A DNA stretch of 64,000 nucleotides from DASQFQ01 sp963811595 (lineage in GTDB: Bacteria > Actinomycetota > Thermoleophilia > Solirubrobacterales > Solirubrobacteraceae). A program made the translations under genes and the position numbers. The notes under the pieces were generated by a model. That model was not told where the DNA came from, ran no database searches, and was given only the letters and a program-made list of their open reading frames with translations. This document shows positions 17,414-25,311 of this stretch, one piece after another (position 1 is the first letter of the stretch; each line of letters starts with the position of its first letter). The stretch covers positions 124,001 through 188,000 of the forward strand of contig CAWERW010000013.1 of assembly GCA_963811595.1 (NCBI GenBank), given 5' to 3'.

Positions 17414-18130
17414 ATGACCGCCGAGCAGCACGCCACCGTCGCCGAGGAGGAGTACCTCCAGTCCATCTTCTGGCTGTACGAGGCGGGGCTGCCGATGACC
17501 GGCGCCAACGTCGCGCGCGCCATGCAGCTGTCCGCCCCGACCGTGCACGAGATGATCGGCCGCCTCGAGCGCGACGGCTACATCACCCGGGCGGCCGACC
17601 GCTCGCTGAGCTTCACCGACTCCGGCCGCGAGCACGCGGAGCAGATCGTGCGCCGCCACCGCATGATCGAGCGCTTCCTCACCGACGTGCTCGGCATCCC
17701 GTGGGACGACGTGCACGAGGAGGCGGAGCGGATCGAGCACGCGATGTCGCCCGTGCTCGAGGAGCGCATGTTCGCCGCCATCGGCGACGCCAAGACCTGC
17801 CCGCACGGTCATCCGATCGAGGCCGGCAGCCGCATCCAGGGCGTCCCGCTCGCGGACTGCGAGCCCGGCGCCTCCGTCCGGATCCTGCGCTTCGAGAACG
17901 AGGCCGAGGAGCTCCTGCACTACCTCCACGACCACGGCATCGAGCCGGGGCACGAGGGCAAGTTCGTCAGCGCCGGCGAGGACGAGATCACGCTCGAGCT
18001 CGTGGGCAAGGAGATCGTGCTCACCCGCTCGGTCGCCGAGACCGTGTCGGTGGTCGCCGACCCCTCGCCGCCGCCGCGTGTCGCGCTGCCCGAGCAGCTG
18101 GTGATATCGAAGGACCGCTACGGGCGCTAG
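17414..18130 (+). CDS. DtxR/MntR-family metal-dependent repressor
   Basis: 238 aa with three DtxR domains. The winged helix is residues 10-65 (EEEYLQSIFWLYEAG, VARAMQLSAPTVHEMIGRLERDGYI). The metal-binding and dimerisation domain (about 66-140) carries the ligand signature CPHGHPIE and the HRMIERFLTDVLG helix. A C-terminal SH3-like FeoA domain covers about 150-225. It would repress iron or manganese uptake genes when metal is bound. No target gene is adjacent; it begins 10 bp after the LysR gene and may share its transcript. A strong hairpin follows its stop. Confidence 0.93.
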   Translation: MTAEQHATVAEEEYLQSIFWLYEAGLPMTGANVARAMQLSAPTVHEMIGRLERDGYITRAADRSLSFTDSGREHAEQIVRRHRMIERFLTDVLGIPWDDVHEEAERIEHAMSPVLEERMFAAIGDAKTCPHGHPIEAGSRIQGVPLADCEPGASVRILRFENEAEELLHYLHDHGIEPGHEGKFVSAGEDEITLELVGKEIVLTRSVAETVSVVADPSPPPRVALPEQLVISKDRYGR

Positions 18131-18145
18131 TCAGTCGTGAGAGGT

Positions 18146-18186
18146 GGGCGGCCCGCCGTTTGGCAGGGGTTAACGGCGGGCCGCCC
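18146..18186. terminator. 15-bp perfect hairpin after the DtxR gene
   Basis: GGGCGGCCCGCCGTT (18146-18160) and its exact complement (18172-18186) enclose an 11-nt loop, 15 bp after the DtxR stop. There is no T-run, as is usual in high-GC actinobacteria. It probably ends transcription from the DtxR side and may work in both directions, since the DUF2294 gene converges. Confidence 0.75.
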
Positions 18187-18259
18187 TAGGTAGGCCTCTC
18201 GGCCACTGGGGAAGGTTCCGGTGAAGCTCTGGAGCGAGATCGCTGATCGGGGCACGTCG

Positions 18260-18293
18260 GACTCCATGTCGCAATGCCTCTGACATGGAAGTC
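18260..18293. terminator. Second hairpin between convergent DtxR and DUF2294 genes
   Basis: GACTCCATGTC (18260-18270) pairs with GACATGGAAGTC (18282-18293), leaving one bulged A and an 11-nt loop. It lies 106 bp before the stop of the convergent DUF2294 gene. The rest of this 268-bp non-coding gap holds no frame I can support. Confidence 0.45.
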
Positions 18294-18398
18294 ATGTGCC
18301 GCTGCCCGGCCGCCGTGAGGCGGGGCCCGACCTCGGCGCGAGTGCCCTCCGAGGGGAAAGATTACCCAGAAATTGACTGGATGGGAACCCCCGAGTGG

Positions 18399-18761
18399 TC
18401 AGTTTTCGAGCACGAACAGCTCGAGCTCGAGGTCCGGGCCGACGTGCGTCGTCGACACGAACCGCACCACCTTGCGCTGCGTGATCCGCTCGACGGCCGA
18501 GATGAAGCGGTGCTCCATGGCGTGCTGGAAGGCGCTGCGCGTCTCGCGCACCAGGGCCTGGCGCTGCAGCTCGATCATCGTCTTCTCGACGTCGGTGTAG
18601 ACGTCGCCGAGCATGACGGCGAGCAGGTCGTCGCCCATCATCTGGGTCCGCGCGGTCACCGGAGGACGGCCGTGGTAGCGCTCGTGCAGCGCGATCATCG
18701 CGTCGTTCACGGCGTTGAGGATCTCGTCGGCGAGACCGTGCTCGTCCGTCCGTTCGCCCAT
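18399..18761 (-). CDS. DUF2294 family protein (copy 1)
   Basis: 120 aa. It matches the DUF2294 pattern: an N-terminal helix (EILNAVNDAMIALHERYHGRPP), a strand pair (MMGDDLLAVMLGDVYTDVEKTMIE), the long central helix (RETRSAFQHAMEHRFISAVERITQRKV) and a final strand (DLELELFVLEN). Function is unknown for the family. ATG 18761 lies inside a perfect 7-bp dyad (GTTCGCC / GGCGAAC, 18752-18769). A relative is encoded divergently at 18881. A TAGGCT -10 box (18844-18849) on this strand gives a leader of about 75 nt. Confidence 0.82.
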   Translation of the reverse strand: MGERTDEHGLADEILNAVNDAMIALHERYHGRPPVTARTQMMGDDLLAVMLGDVYTDVEKTMIELQRQALVRETRSAFQHAMEHRFISAVERITQRKVVRFVSTTHVGPDLELELFVLEN

Positions 18762-18838
18762 TGGCGAACCGCCTCTCCGTCCGCCCTCGGGACCGGCCGC
18801 GAGAGGCAGAAGACGGTGAAGCACCAGGCGCGGAACTC

Positions 18839-18867
18839 TGGTCAGCCTAGCGCGCCGGCGGTAGACT
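18839..18867 (+). promoter_or_regulatory. Promoter of DUF2294 copy 2
   Basis: TGGTCA (18839-18844), 17-bp spacer, TAGACT (18862-18867); the ATG is 13 bp further. A TAGGCT box for the opposite gene lies within the spacer on the other strand, so the two promoters interlock. Confidence 0.55.
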
Positions 18868-18880
18868 CGCCTGTCGCTAG

Positions 18881-19267
18881 ATGCATCCGACCGAGAGCCA
18901 GCAACCTGACTCGGACGCGGTACCGGGAGACGTCCGCACCGCGATCTCGGACGGCCTCGTGGCACTGCTCAAGGACTACTACGGCCGCGGGCCCGAGCGG
19001 ACCAAGACCTACGTGAGCGACGACCTGGTCGTGTGCCTGCTGCGCGGCGGCTTCACGCGCGTCGAGCAGACGCTGTTCGAGGGCGGGCACGGCGAAGACG
19101 TCATCCGCCAGCGGATGGTCTTCCAGGAGGTCATGCGCCACCGCTTCGAGCAGGTCGTCGAGGGCGCGACCGGCCGCAAGGTGATCGGCTTCATGTCCGG
19201 CAACCAGCAGGACCCGGACATGATCTGCGAGGTCTTCGTCCTCGCGCCCAACGACGTCGTCGACTAG
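18881..19267 (+). CDS. DUF2294 family protein (copy 2)
   Basis: 128 aa with the same layout as copy 1: AISDGLVALLKDYYGRGPER, the strand TYVSDDLVVCLLRGGFTRVEQTL, the central helix (RMVFQEVMRHRFEQVVEGATGRKVIGF) and the end strand (DMICEVFVLAP). An N-terminal extension of about 15 polar residues is specific to this copy. The two copies diverge from a shared promoter region and look like an old duplication that could form a heterodimer (inference). It converges with, and overlaps by 4 bp, the RsbW-like gene. Confidence 0.82.
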   Translation: MHPTESQQPDSDAVPGDVRTAISDGLVALLKDYYGRGPERTKTYVSDDLVVCLLRGGFTRVEQTLFEGGHGEDVIRQRMVFQEVMRHRFEQVVEGATGRKVIGFMSGNQQDPDMICEVFVLAPNDVVD

Positions 19268-19641
19268 AGGTCGAACCTCACGCAGATCTCGGTGCCCTCG
19301 CCGCCGGGGCTCGAGATCTCGAGCGCGTCGGAGAGCCGGCCGAGCAGCGCGACGCCGAGCCCCAGGCCGGGGCTGTCGGTGCGAGGGATCATGCCGCGCC
19401 CGCGGTCGCGGACGGTGATGCGGAGGCTCAGGCCCGAGAGCGTCGCGTTGACCGCGACGGGCCCGGTCGCCATGCCCACGTAGGCGTGCACGGCCGCGTT
19501 GCTGATCGCCTCGCTGACGACGAGCTCGATGTCGCTGCGCTGCTGATCGCCGATCGCGACCGGCACGAGCGCCCCGGTCAGCCCGCGCCTGAGCGTGCCG
19601 ACGTTGGCCGGTTCGGCCGGAAGCGAGCGGTCATAGAGCAC
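19264..19641 (-). CDS. RsbW-like anti-sigma/serine kinase ATP-binding protein
   Basis: 125-aa GHKL (HATPase_c_2) domain. The N box is ELVVSEAISNAAVHAY, followed by the G1 box VRDRGRGM and the G2-like GLGLGVALLGRLSD, ending with strand TEICVRFDL. Such short proteins phosphorylate an anti-anti-sigma factor or hold a sigma factor in partner-switching stress systems. No sigma factor or STAS protein is adjacent, so its partner is elsewhere. It has its own well-formed promoter (19671-19699). Confidence 0.88.
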   Translation of the reverse strand: MLYDRSLPAEPANVGTLRRGLTGALVPVAIGDQQRSDIELVVSEAISNAAVHAYVGMATGPVAVNATLSGLSLRITVRDRGRGMIPRTDSPGLGLGVALLGRLSDALEISSPGGEGTEICVRFDL

Positions 19642-19670
19642 CGTGTCCTGAACGGGCGGCAGAGCCCTGC

Positions 19671-19699
19671 AGGCTACGCGTGCGCGGTGGCTGTGACAA
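19671..19699 (-). promoter_or_regulatory. Promoter of the RsbW-like gene
   Basis: TTGTCA (19694-19699) and TAGCCT (19671-19676) on the minus strand with an exact 17-bp spacer, about 30 bp before the start codon. An inverted repeat GTGACA/TGTCAC (19693-19698, 19721-19726) overlaps the -35 box and could bind a regulator. Confidence 0.6.
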
Positions 19700-19786
19700 A
19701 CGGCGCACGACCGCGAGGTGTGTCACGCCGGGACGGACTTGTCTCAACTTCTTCGAGCAGGCACCGCTTCTCACCGTGCCGGGCGC

Positions 19787-20179
19787 TCAGGCGGCGTCGA
19801 CGCGGTCGCCCTCGACCTCGCTGACCATCAGCCCGTAGCCGTCGGGGTCGGCGAGGCCGAACTCGCGCGGCGGGCCGGGCGTCCCGTCGACGATCGGGCC
19901 CGGCTCGAGCCCCGCCGCGCGCAGCCGCGCGTGGAAGCCGTCGAGGTCCTGCGTGTAGAGCCAGAAGAGCACGCCCTGGCGCTCGGGGTCGATCGGCGCG
20001 TCGGCGCGCGCGAGCATGATCCGCGCGTGGGCTCGCTGCAGGAACGCCCACGCGAGCTCGCCGTCCGGCTCGAACGTCGAGTTGACCTCGAAGCCGAGGT
20101 GCTCGTAGAACGCGACCGAGGCCGCGACGGAGCGGACGTGGACGAAGGGGACGAGGTCGGTGACGCGGTCAGGACTCAT
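19787..20179 (-). CDS. VOC (glyoxalase/bleomycin-resistance) superfamily protein
   Basis: 130 aa. Two beta-alpha-beta-beta-beta modules: first VTDLVPFVHVRSVAASVAFYEHLGF, second LYTQDLDGFHARLRAAGLEP to FGLADPDGYGLMVSEVE. Metal dioxygenase, isomerase and drug-binding functions all occur in this fold. The ATG overlaps the kynureninase stop (ATGA), so it is the last gene of the kynurenine group. A dioxygenase-like or binding role there is possible but not shown. Confidence 0.85.
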   Translation of the reverse strand: MSPDRVTDLVPFVHVRSVAASVAFYEHLGFEVNSTFEPDGELAWAFLQRAHARIMLARADAPIDPERQGVLFWLYTQDLDGFHARLRAAGLEPGPIVDGTPGPPREFGLADPDGYGLMVSEVEGDRVDAA

Positions 20180-21387
20180 GTGACCCTCCCGGGGGCGCTG
20201 TCGACAAGGCGGTGCTCCTCGCGCTCGACGAGGCCGCGCAGGCGGTCGAGCGCGTCCCACACGTCGGCGTGGCTGGTGTAGAGCGGCGCGACGCCGAGGC
20301 GGATCGTGTCCGGGCCGCGGAAGTCCGGGATCACGTGCGCGCGCTCGATCAGCGCGACGTTGATCGGCCAGGCCTCGGGGTGGCGGAGCGCGACGTGGGA
20401 GCCGCGGCGCCCGGCGTCGCGGGGCGAGCCGAGCGCGAAGCCGAGCGGCGTCAGCCACTCGTCGTGGAGCGCGACGATCAGCTCGGTGAGGCCGATCGAC
20501 TTGGCGCGCAGCGCGGGCAGGCCGGCCTCGGCGGTCAGCTTCACGCCCTCCTCGACGGCGGCGAGCGCGAGGATCGGCGGGGTGCCGGCGAGGAAGCGCC
20601 CGATGCCGTCGACCGGGTCGTAGTCGCGGTCCATGGCGAACTGGTCGCGCTGGCCGAACCAGCCCTGGATCGGCGAGCGCAGCGCGGCCTGGCGCTCGGC
20701 GGCGACGTAGAGGAAGGCCGGAGCGCCGGGCCCGCCGTTGAGGTACTTGTAGCTGCAGCCGACCGCGAGCTCGGCGCCGCTGCCGCGCAGGTCGATCGGG
20801 ATCGCGCCCGCCGAGTGCGAGAGGTCCCACACGAGTTCGGCGTCGGTGGCAGCGGTCAGCCCGGCCATGTCGGCGATCTCGCCCGAGCGGTAGCCGACGT
20901 GCGAGAGCACGACGAGCGCCGCGCCGGGCACCTCGACCGCCTGCTCGGGCGTGTCGGTGAGGTGCAGCTCGCGGCCGTGGCGTGCGGCCAGCCCCTCGAG
21001 CACGTAGCGGTCGGTGGGGAAGTTGCCGCGGTCGGTGACGAGCGCGCCGTCGCGCGTCTCCAGGACCGCGGCGCACAGCTTGTAGAGGTTGACGGTGGTC
21101 GAGTCGGCGACGACGACCTCGCCCGGCCGCGCGCCGAGCACGTGCTCGGCGAGCAGATCGCCGGTGCGCGCGGGCGCGTCGATCCAGTCGTGCCAGCCGC
21201 CGACGAGCTGCGCGCCCCACTCGGCGGTCACCGCGGCGAGCCGGTCGCGGGTGGCGAGCGGGAGGCGGCCGAGCGAGTTGCCGTCGAGGTAGATCAGCCG
21301 CGGGTCGTCGGCGACGAAGCGGTCGCGGAAGCCGCGCAGCGGGTCGGCTGCGTCCAGCGCGAGCGCCTCGTCGCGCGTCAGAGCCAC
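20176..21387 (-). CDS. kynU: Kynureninase
   Basis: PLP enzyme that cleaves kynurenine to anthranilate and alanine. 403 aa from GTG 21387. The conserved start IYLDGNSLGRLP is at 32-43, and GNFPTDRYVLEG and SHVGYRSGEIADM follow. The aspartate motif is VWDLSHSAGAIPIDL. The PLP lysine is Lys214 in CSYKYLNGGPGAPAFLYV, followed by GWFGQ near 237. It overlaps the formamidase gene by 10 bp and the VOC gene by 4 bp. With the formamidase and aminotransferase it forms the lower part of tryptophan breakdown; tryptophan 2,3-dioxygenase is not in this window. Confidence 0.95.
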   Translation of the reverse strand: MALTRDEALALDAADPLRGFRDRFVADDPRLIYLDGNSLGRLPLATRDRLAAVTAEWGAQLVGGWHDWIDAPARTGDLLAEHVLGARPGEVVVADSTTVNLYKLCAAVLETRDGALVTDRGNFPTDRYVLEGLAARHGRELHLTDTPEQAVEVPGAALVVLSHVGYRSGEIADMAGLTAATDAELVWDLSHSAGAIPIDLRGSGAELAVGCSYKYLNGGPGAPAFLYVAAERQAALRSPIQGWFGQRDQFAMDRDYDPVDGIGRFLAGTPPILALAAVEEGVKLTAEAGLPALRAKSIGLTELIVALHDEWLTPLGFALGSPRDAGRRGSHVALRHPEAWPINVALIERAHVIPDFRGPDTIRLGVAPLYTSHADVWDALDRLRGLVEREEHRLVDSAPGRVT

Positions 21388-22088
21388 TCGATCACCGCGC
21401 GCCACAGCGGGTTCTCCGGGTCGAGGTGCCCGAAGTGGTCCTCGTCCGGCAGCAGCACCAGGTCGCACCCGGTCGCCCGGGCGAACTCCTCGCTCATCGC
21501 GGGCGGGACGATGTCGTCCTTGCCGCCGTGCGTCAACAGCGCCGGCACGCCGAGCGGCAGCCGTGCGGCCGGCGAGGCGGCGGCGTAGCGCTCGGGCTGC
21601 TGCTCCGGCGTGCCGCCCAGCAGCCGCCGCACGACGCCGTTGGAGAGCTGCCACTCCCACGCGCGGTGGAGGTCGAGCACGCCCGCCTGGGAGACGACGC
21701 CCGTGACCGGCACGCGCGGGTCGTCGCGCGTGGCCGCCCACGCCGCGAGGTGGCCGCCGGCCGAGTGCCCGATCGCCACGACGCGGCTGAGGTCGAGCGG
21801 CGCGAGCAGCTCGTGCAGGTGGTCGATCGCCTCCGCGACGTCGTCGAGCGTCCTCGGCCAGCCGCCGCCGCTCAGCCGGCCGAGCCGCCGGTACTCGAGG
21901 TTCCACGCCGCCCAGCCGCGCGCGGCGAGGTCGTGGCACAGCGGGTGCATGAGCTTGCGGCCGTACTGCGCCTTCCAGAAGCCGCCGTGGATGACGACGG
22001 CGACCGGGAAGGGACCGTCACCCGCTGGGAGGTACAGCTCGCCGAACTGCGAGCGCTTGTTGCCGTAGGCGTGGTGCTCGCAGATCAA
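21378..22088 (-). CDS. Kynurenine formamidase-like alpha/beta hydrolase
   Basis: 236 aa. HGGFW (residues 34-38) fits the HGGxW oxyanion motif of eukaryotic-type arylformamidases, and the nucleophile Ser109 is in GHSAGGHLAAWA. The late motifs LTHGGKDDIVP and DEDHFGHLDPENP supply the acid and histidine. It would hydrolyse N-formylkynurenine to kynurenine just before the kynureninase step, as the gene order suggests. Related acetyl-esterases are the main alternative. The start is TTG 22088, overlapping the aminotransferase TGA (TTGA); no ATG or GTG is usable. Confidence 0.82.
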   Translation of the reverse strand: MICEHHAYGNKRSQFGELYLPAGDGPFPVAVVIHGGFWKAQYGRKLMHPLCHDLAARGWAAWNLEYRRLGRLSGGGWPRTLDDVAEAIDHLHELLAPLDLSRVVAIGHSAGGHLAAWAATRDDPRVPVTGVVSQAGVLDLHRAWEWQLSNGVVRRLLGGTPEQQPERYAAASPAARLPLGVPALLTHGGKDDIVPPAMSEEFARATGCDLVLLPDEDHFGHLDPENPLWRAVIEWL

Positions 22089-23182
22089 GCGGCGACGCCG
22101 AGCGAGCGCGCAGCGTCCGCCAGGCGGGTGACGCCCTCGTCGATCTGCTCCGGCGTAACCCCTGAGTAGGCGAGGCGCAGCGTGTTCTCGCCCCCCTCCA
22201 TGAGGAAGTCGGTGCCCTTGACGAACACGACGCCGCGCTCCTTGGCGGCGGTCTCGAGCGCGGCGACGTCGAAGCCCTCGGGCATCTCCACCCACATGAA
22301 GTAGCCGCCCTGCGGCGGTGTGAAGCGCGCCTCGGGGAGCTCGCGCTCGAGCGCGGTGACGAGCGCGTCGCGGCGCTCGCGCAGCGCGCGCTTGACCGTG
22401 TGGATCGCCTCGACGATGCGCCCCGAGCGGCAGAACTCGTTGACGATCGACTGGGCGACCATGTTCGGCGAGATGTAGGTGTTCGTCGCGATCCCCTGGA
22501 TCTGCTTGATCACGGCCTGCGGCCCGACGAGGTAGCCGACGCGGATGCCGGGGCAGACCGTCTTCGAGAACGAGGAGGCGTAGACGACCTTGCCCGCCTC
22601 GTCCTGCGAGAGCATCGTCGGCAGCGACTCGCCCTCGAAGCGGATGTGCATGTAGGGGTCGTCCTCGAACAGCGTGAAGTCGTACTCGGCGGCGAGGCCG
22701 AGGAGCCGCGAGCGCTTCTCGGCGCTCAGCGTGTAGCCGGCGGGGTTCTGGAAGTTGGGGATGATGTGCGCGAGCTTCGGGGCGAAGTCGGGGTGGTCGA
22801 GCAGCGACGCGACGCCGTCGACGTCGATGCCGTCGGTCTCCAGCTCGACCATGCGCACGTCGGCGCCGCGGTTGCGCAGGTTGAGCAGCGTGCGGTCGTA
22901 GGTCGGCGACTCGACGATCACCGCGTCGCCGGGGCCGACGAGCAGCTGGAAGAGGAACGCGTCGGCCTGCATCGAGCCGTTGGTGACGAGCACCTGGTCG
23001 ACCTCGACGTCGTACTGCTCGGCGATCCACTCGCGCAGCGGGACGTAGCCGACGGAGGTCCCGTAGGCGAACGTGCCGCCGGGGTCGTTGGCGAACGCGC
23101 GCTGCGCGGCCTCGCTCAGGCCCTCCTGGTCGACGATGTCCAGGGACGGCGCCCCGCGGGCGAAGGAGATCGTGTCGGCCAT
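22085..23182 (-). CDS. PLP-dependent aminotransferase, fold type I
   Basis: 365 aa, class I/II aminotransferase of the LysN/MocR-catalytic type without an N-terminal regulator domain. Conserved NFQNPAGYTLS (near 143-153), FEDDPYMHI, and the PLP lysine Lys207 in YASSFSKTVCPGIRVGYLVG, then an arginine-bearing LRLAYSG that binds the substrate carboxylate. In this operon a kynurenine or aromatic/2-aminoadipate aminotransferase role is plausible; sequence does not fix the substrate. It starts 9 bp after the delta-60 repeat gene and overlaps the formamidase gene. Confidence 0.87.
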   Translation of the reverse strand: MADTISFARGAPSLDIVDQEGLSEAAQRAFANDPGGTFAYGTSVGYVPLREWIAEQYDVEVDQVLVTNGSMQADAFLFQLLVGPGDAVIVESPTYDRTLLNLRNRGADVRMVELETDGIDVDGVASLLDHPDFAPKLAHIIPNFQNPAGYTLSAEKRSRLLGLAAEYDFTLFEDDPYMHIRFEGESLPTMLSQDEAGKVVYASSFSKTVCPGIRVGYLVGPQAVIKQIQGIATNTYISPNMVAQSIVNEFCRSGRIVEAIHTVKRALRERRDALVTALERELPEARFTPPQGGYFMWVEMPEGFDVAALETAAKERGVVFVKGTDFLMEGGENTLRLAYSGVTPEQIDEGVTRLADAARSLGVAA

Positions 23183-23191
23183 GCGTCGAGG

Positions 23192-24433
23192 TTAGCCGTC
23201 GAAGCGCGCGACCGCCGCGCGGTCGCGGCCGCGGATGCGGGCGCTGCCGGCGATCACCACGGCGCCGTCGCGGCGCGCGGCGAGACCGGCGATCCGCGTG
23301 CGCGGGAGGCGGCCGCCGGCGAGCCCGCCGGCGCCGAACGAGCGGTCGCGGCGGAGGTCGGCGCGCAGCCGCAGGACGGCGGCGCCGAGGCCCGAGGCGC
23401 GGCCGCCGAGCAGCAGCCGCCCGCGTGCGTCGCGGCGCATCGCGGCGATCTTGTGCGAGCGCCCGCGCGGGTCGCTGAGCCGCGCGATGCCGGCTGAGCG
23501 GCCGTCGGCGCCGAAGCGCACGACCGTCGCGTCCTCGCGCCCGCCCGCGCCGCGCGCGGTGCCGCCGAGGATCAGGCGGCCCTTGGCGCCGCGCGCGAGC
23601 CCGGCCGCGCCACCGCCGCGCATCCGCCGCGTCGTGGTGGCGACCCGCGCGACGCCGTCGCCGTCGAAGCTCGGGTCCCACGCGCCCGTCGCGGTCAGCC
23701 GCCCGGCGATGAACGTCGCGCGCGCCGCCACGCCCTGCTCGGGCGCGACGGCGAGCGCGATCCGCCCGTCGGGCTGGACGAGCACGTCGCGCGCGCGGCC
23801 GGCGAGCTTGACCGCGGCCGAGGTCACCGCGCCGCCCGTCCCGAACCCCGGGTCCGGCGAGCCGTCGGCCAGCAGCCGCATGACGAGCACCGCCCGGCGC
23901 GGCCCGTTCGGCACGGAGCCGGCCAGCACCAGTTCGCCCTCGGGCTGCAGCGCCATCGCCTCGAGCCGCGCGCCCGGCGGCCCGGCGACCGCGACGCCGT
24001 TGGAGCCGAAGTTCGGATCGAGGTTGCCGCCCGGCAGCAGCCGCGCGACCGCGAAGCGCGTGCGCCCGCCGAGCGTCACGTTGCCGGCGAGCAGGACCCG
24101 CCCGTCGCGGAACAGCGCGACCGCGCGGGCGCCGCCGGCGGTCGCGCCGCTGAAGCGGATCGTGAGGCTGCCGCGGCGCCCGAACGACGGGTCCGGCGAG
24201 CCGTTGCCGCGCAGCCGCGCGACGAGGAAGCCGCGCCCGTCGCCGCCCGCCACGATCGCGCGCCCGTCGCCCTGCAGCGCCACCGCGGCGCCGGTCAGGT
24301 GCGCGCCGGGGCGCTCGAGCAGCGCCGCACCGCCGCCCGCGAAGCGATGGTCGAGGTCGCCCGGCCGTGCGACCGCCGCCGGCGCGGCCCCAAAGACCCC
24401 TATGGCCAGCGCAAATGCCGCGAGCCGTCTCAG
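23192..24433 (-). CDS. Exported delta-60 repeat protein with probable CTG start
   Basis: About 413 aa of delta-60 repeats (pattern GxxDPxFGxxG, e.g. GSPDPSFGRRG, GNLDPNFGSNG, GSPDPGFGTGG, GAWDPSFDGDG), which build a beta-propeller-like fold. The nearest GTG (24283) would cut off a full first repeat (PGDLDHRFAGGG) and a clear signal peptide (RRLAAFALAIGVFGAAPAAVA). Reading back, no ATG, GTG or TTG occurs in frame; the CTG at 24433, overlapping the sucD TGA (CTGA), is the only reasonable initiator. The protein is probably secreted or on the surface. Its place inside a metabolic transcript is odd. Function unknown. Confidence 0.75.
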   Translation of the reverse strand: MRRLAAFALAIGVFGAAPAAVARPGDLDHRFAGGGAALLERPGAHLTGAAVALQGDGRAIVAGGDGRGFLVARLRGNGSPDPSFGRRGSLTIRFSGATAGGARAVALFRDGRVLLAGNVTLGGRTRFAVARLLPGGNLDPNFGSNGVAVAGPPGARLEAMALQPEGELVLAGSVPNGPRRAVLVMRLLADGSPDPGFGTGGAVTSAAVKLAGRARDVLVQPDGRIALAVAPEQGVAARATFIAGRLTATGAWDPSFDGDGVARVATTTRRMRGGGAAGLARGAKGRLILGGTARGAGGREDATVVRFGADGRSAGIARLSDPRGRSHKIAAMRRDARGRLLLGGRASGLGAAVLRLRADLRRDRSFGAGGLAGGRLPRTRIAGLAARRDGAVVIAGSARIRGRDRAAVARFDG

Positions 24434-25311
24434 CGCGCGAGCGAGCCGGCGATCTCGGCCGCGATCTCGGCGACCTCGGTCGGGGTGCGGCCGACCCGCA
24501 CGCCCTTCGCCTCGAGCGCCTCGGCCTTCGCGGCCGCGGTGCCCTTGGAGCCCGAGACGATCGCGCCCGCGTGCCCCATCGTCTTGCCGGGCGGCGCGGT
24601 GAAGCCGGCGATGTAGGCGACGACCGGCTTCGAGACGTTGTCGGCGATGAACTCGGCGGCCTCCTCCTCGGCCGAGCCGCCGATCTCGCCCGCCATCACG
24701 ATCAGCTCGGTCTCCGGGTCGGCCTCGAACAGCTCGATGATGTCGATGAAGCTCGAGCCGGGGACGGGGTCGCCCCCGATGCCGACGATGCTCGAGTTGC
24801 CGAAGCCGCTCTGGGCCAGCTCGTTGCCGATCTGGTAGGTCAGCGTGCCGGAGCGCGAGACCACGCCGACGTTGCCCTCCTTGAAGAACGCGGCCGGGAT
24901 GATCCCGACGTTGGCCTTGCCGGGCGAGAGGATGCCGGGGCAGTTCGGGCCGACGAGGCGGGACTTCCCGCCCAGCAGGTGGTTGTAGACGCGCAGCTCG
25001 TCGTGGGCGGGGATCCCCTCGGTGATCGCGATGATCAGCTCGATGCCGGCGTCCTCGGCCTCGAGGATCGAGTCGGCGGCGAAGCGCGGCGGCACGAAGA
25101 TCATCGCCGTGTTCGCGCCCGTCTCGCCGACCGCGTCGTGGAACGTGTTGAACACCGGCACGCCCTCGACGTCCTGGCCGCCCTTGCCGGGCGTCACGCC
25201 CGACACGACCTGCGTGCCGTAGCGCCGGTTGTTCATGGCGTGGAACGTGCCCTCGCGGCCGGTGATGCCGGAGACGCAGAGCCGCGTGTCGTTGTCGACG
25301 AGGATCGCCAT
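24430..25311 (-). CDS. sucD: Succinyl-CoA ligase, alpha subunit
   Basis: 293 aa. CoA-binding Rossmann domain (SGITGREGTFHAMNNRRYGT near residue 14), NCPGILSPGK, then the ligase domain with the phosphohistidine in GHAGAIVSGSKGTAAAK. Together with SucC it interconverts succinyl-CoA and succinate with substrate-level phosphorylation in the TCA cycle. The ATG shares its G with nothing but overlaps the sucC stop by one base (TGATG). Its TGA overlaps the CTG of the next gene. Confidence 0.97.
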   Translation of the reverse strand: MAILVDNDTRLCVSGITGREGTFHAMNNRRYGTQVVSGVTPGKGGQDVEGVPVFNTFHDAVGETGANTAMIFVPPRFAADSILEAEDAGIELIIAITEGIPAHDELRVYNHLLGGKSRLVGPNCPGILSPGKANVGIIPAAFFKEGNVGVVSRSGTLTYQIGNELAQSGFGNSSIVGIGGDPVPGSSFIDIIELFEADPETELIVMAGEIGGSAEEEAAEFIADNVSKPVVAYIAGFTAPPGKTMGHAGAIVSGSKGTAAAKAEALEAKGVRVGRTPTEVAEIAAEIAGSLAR

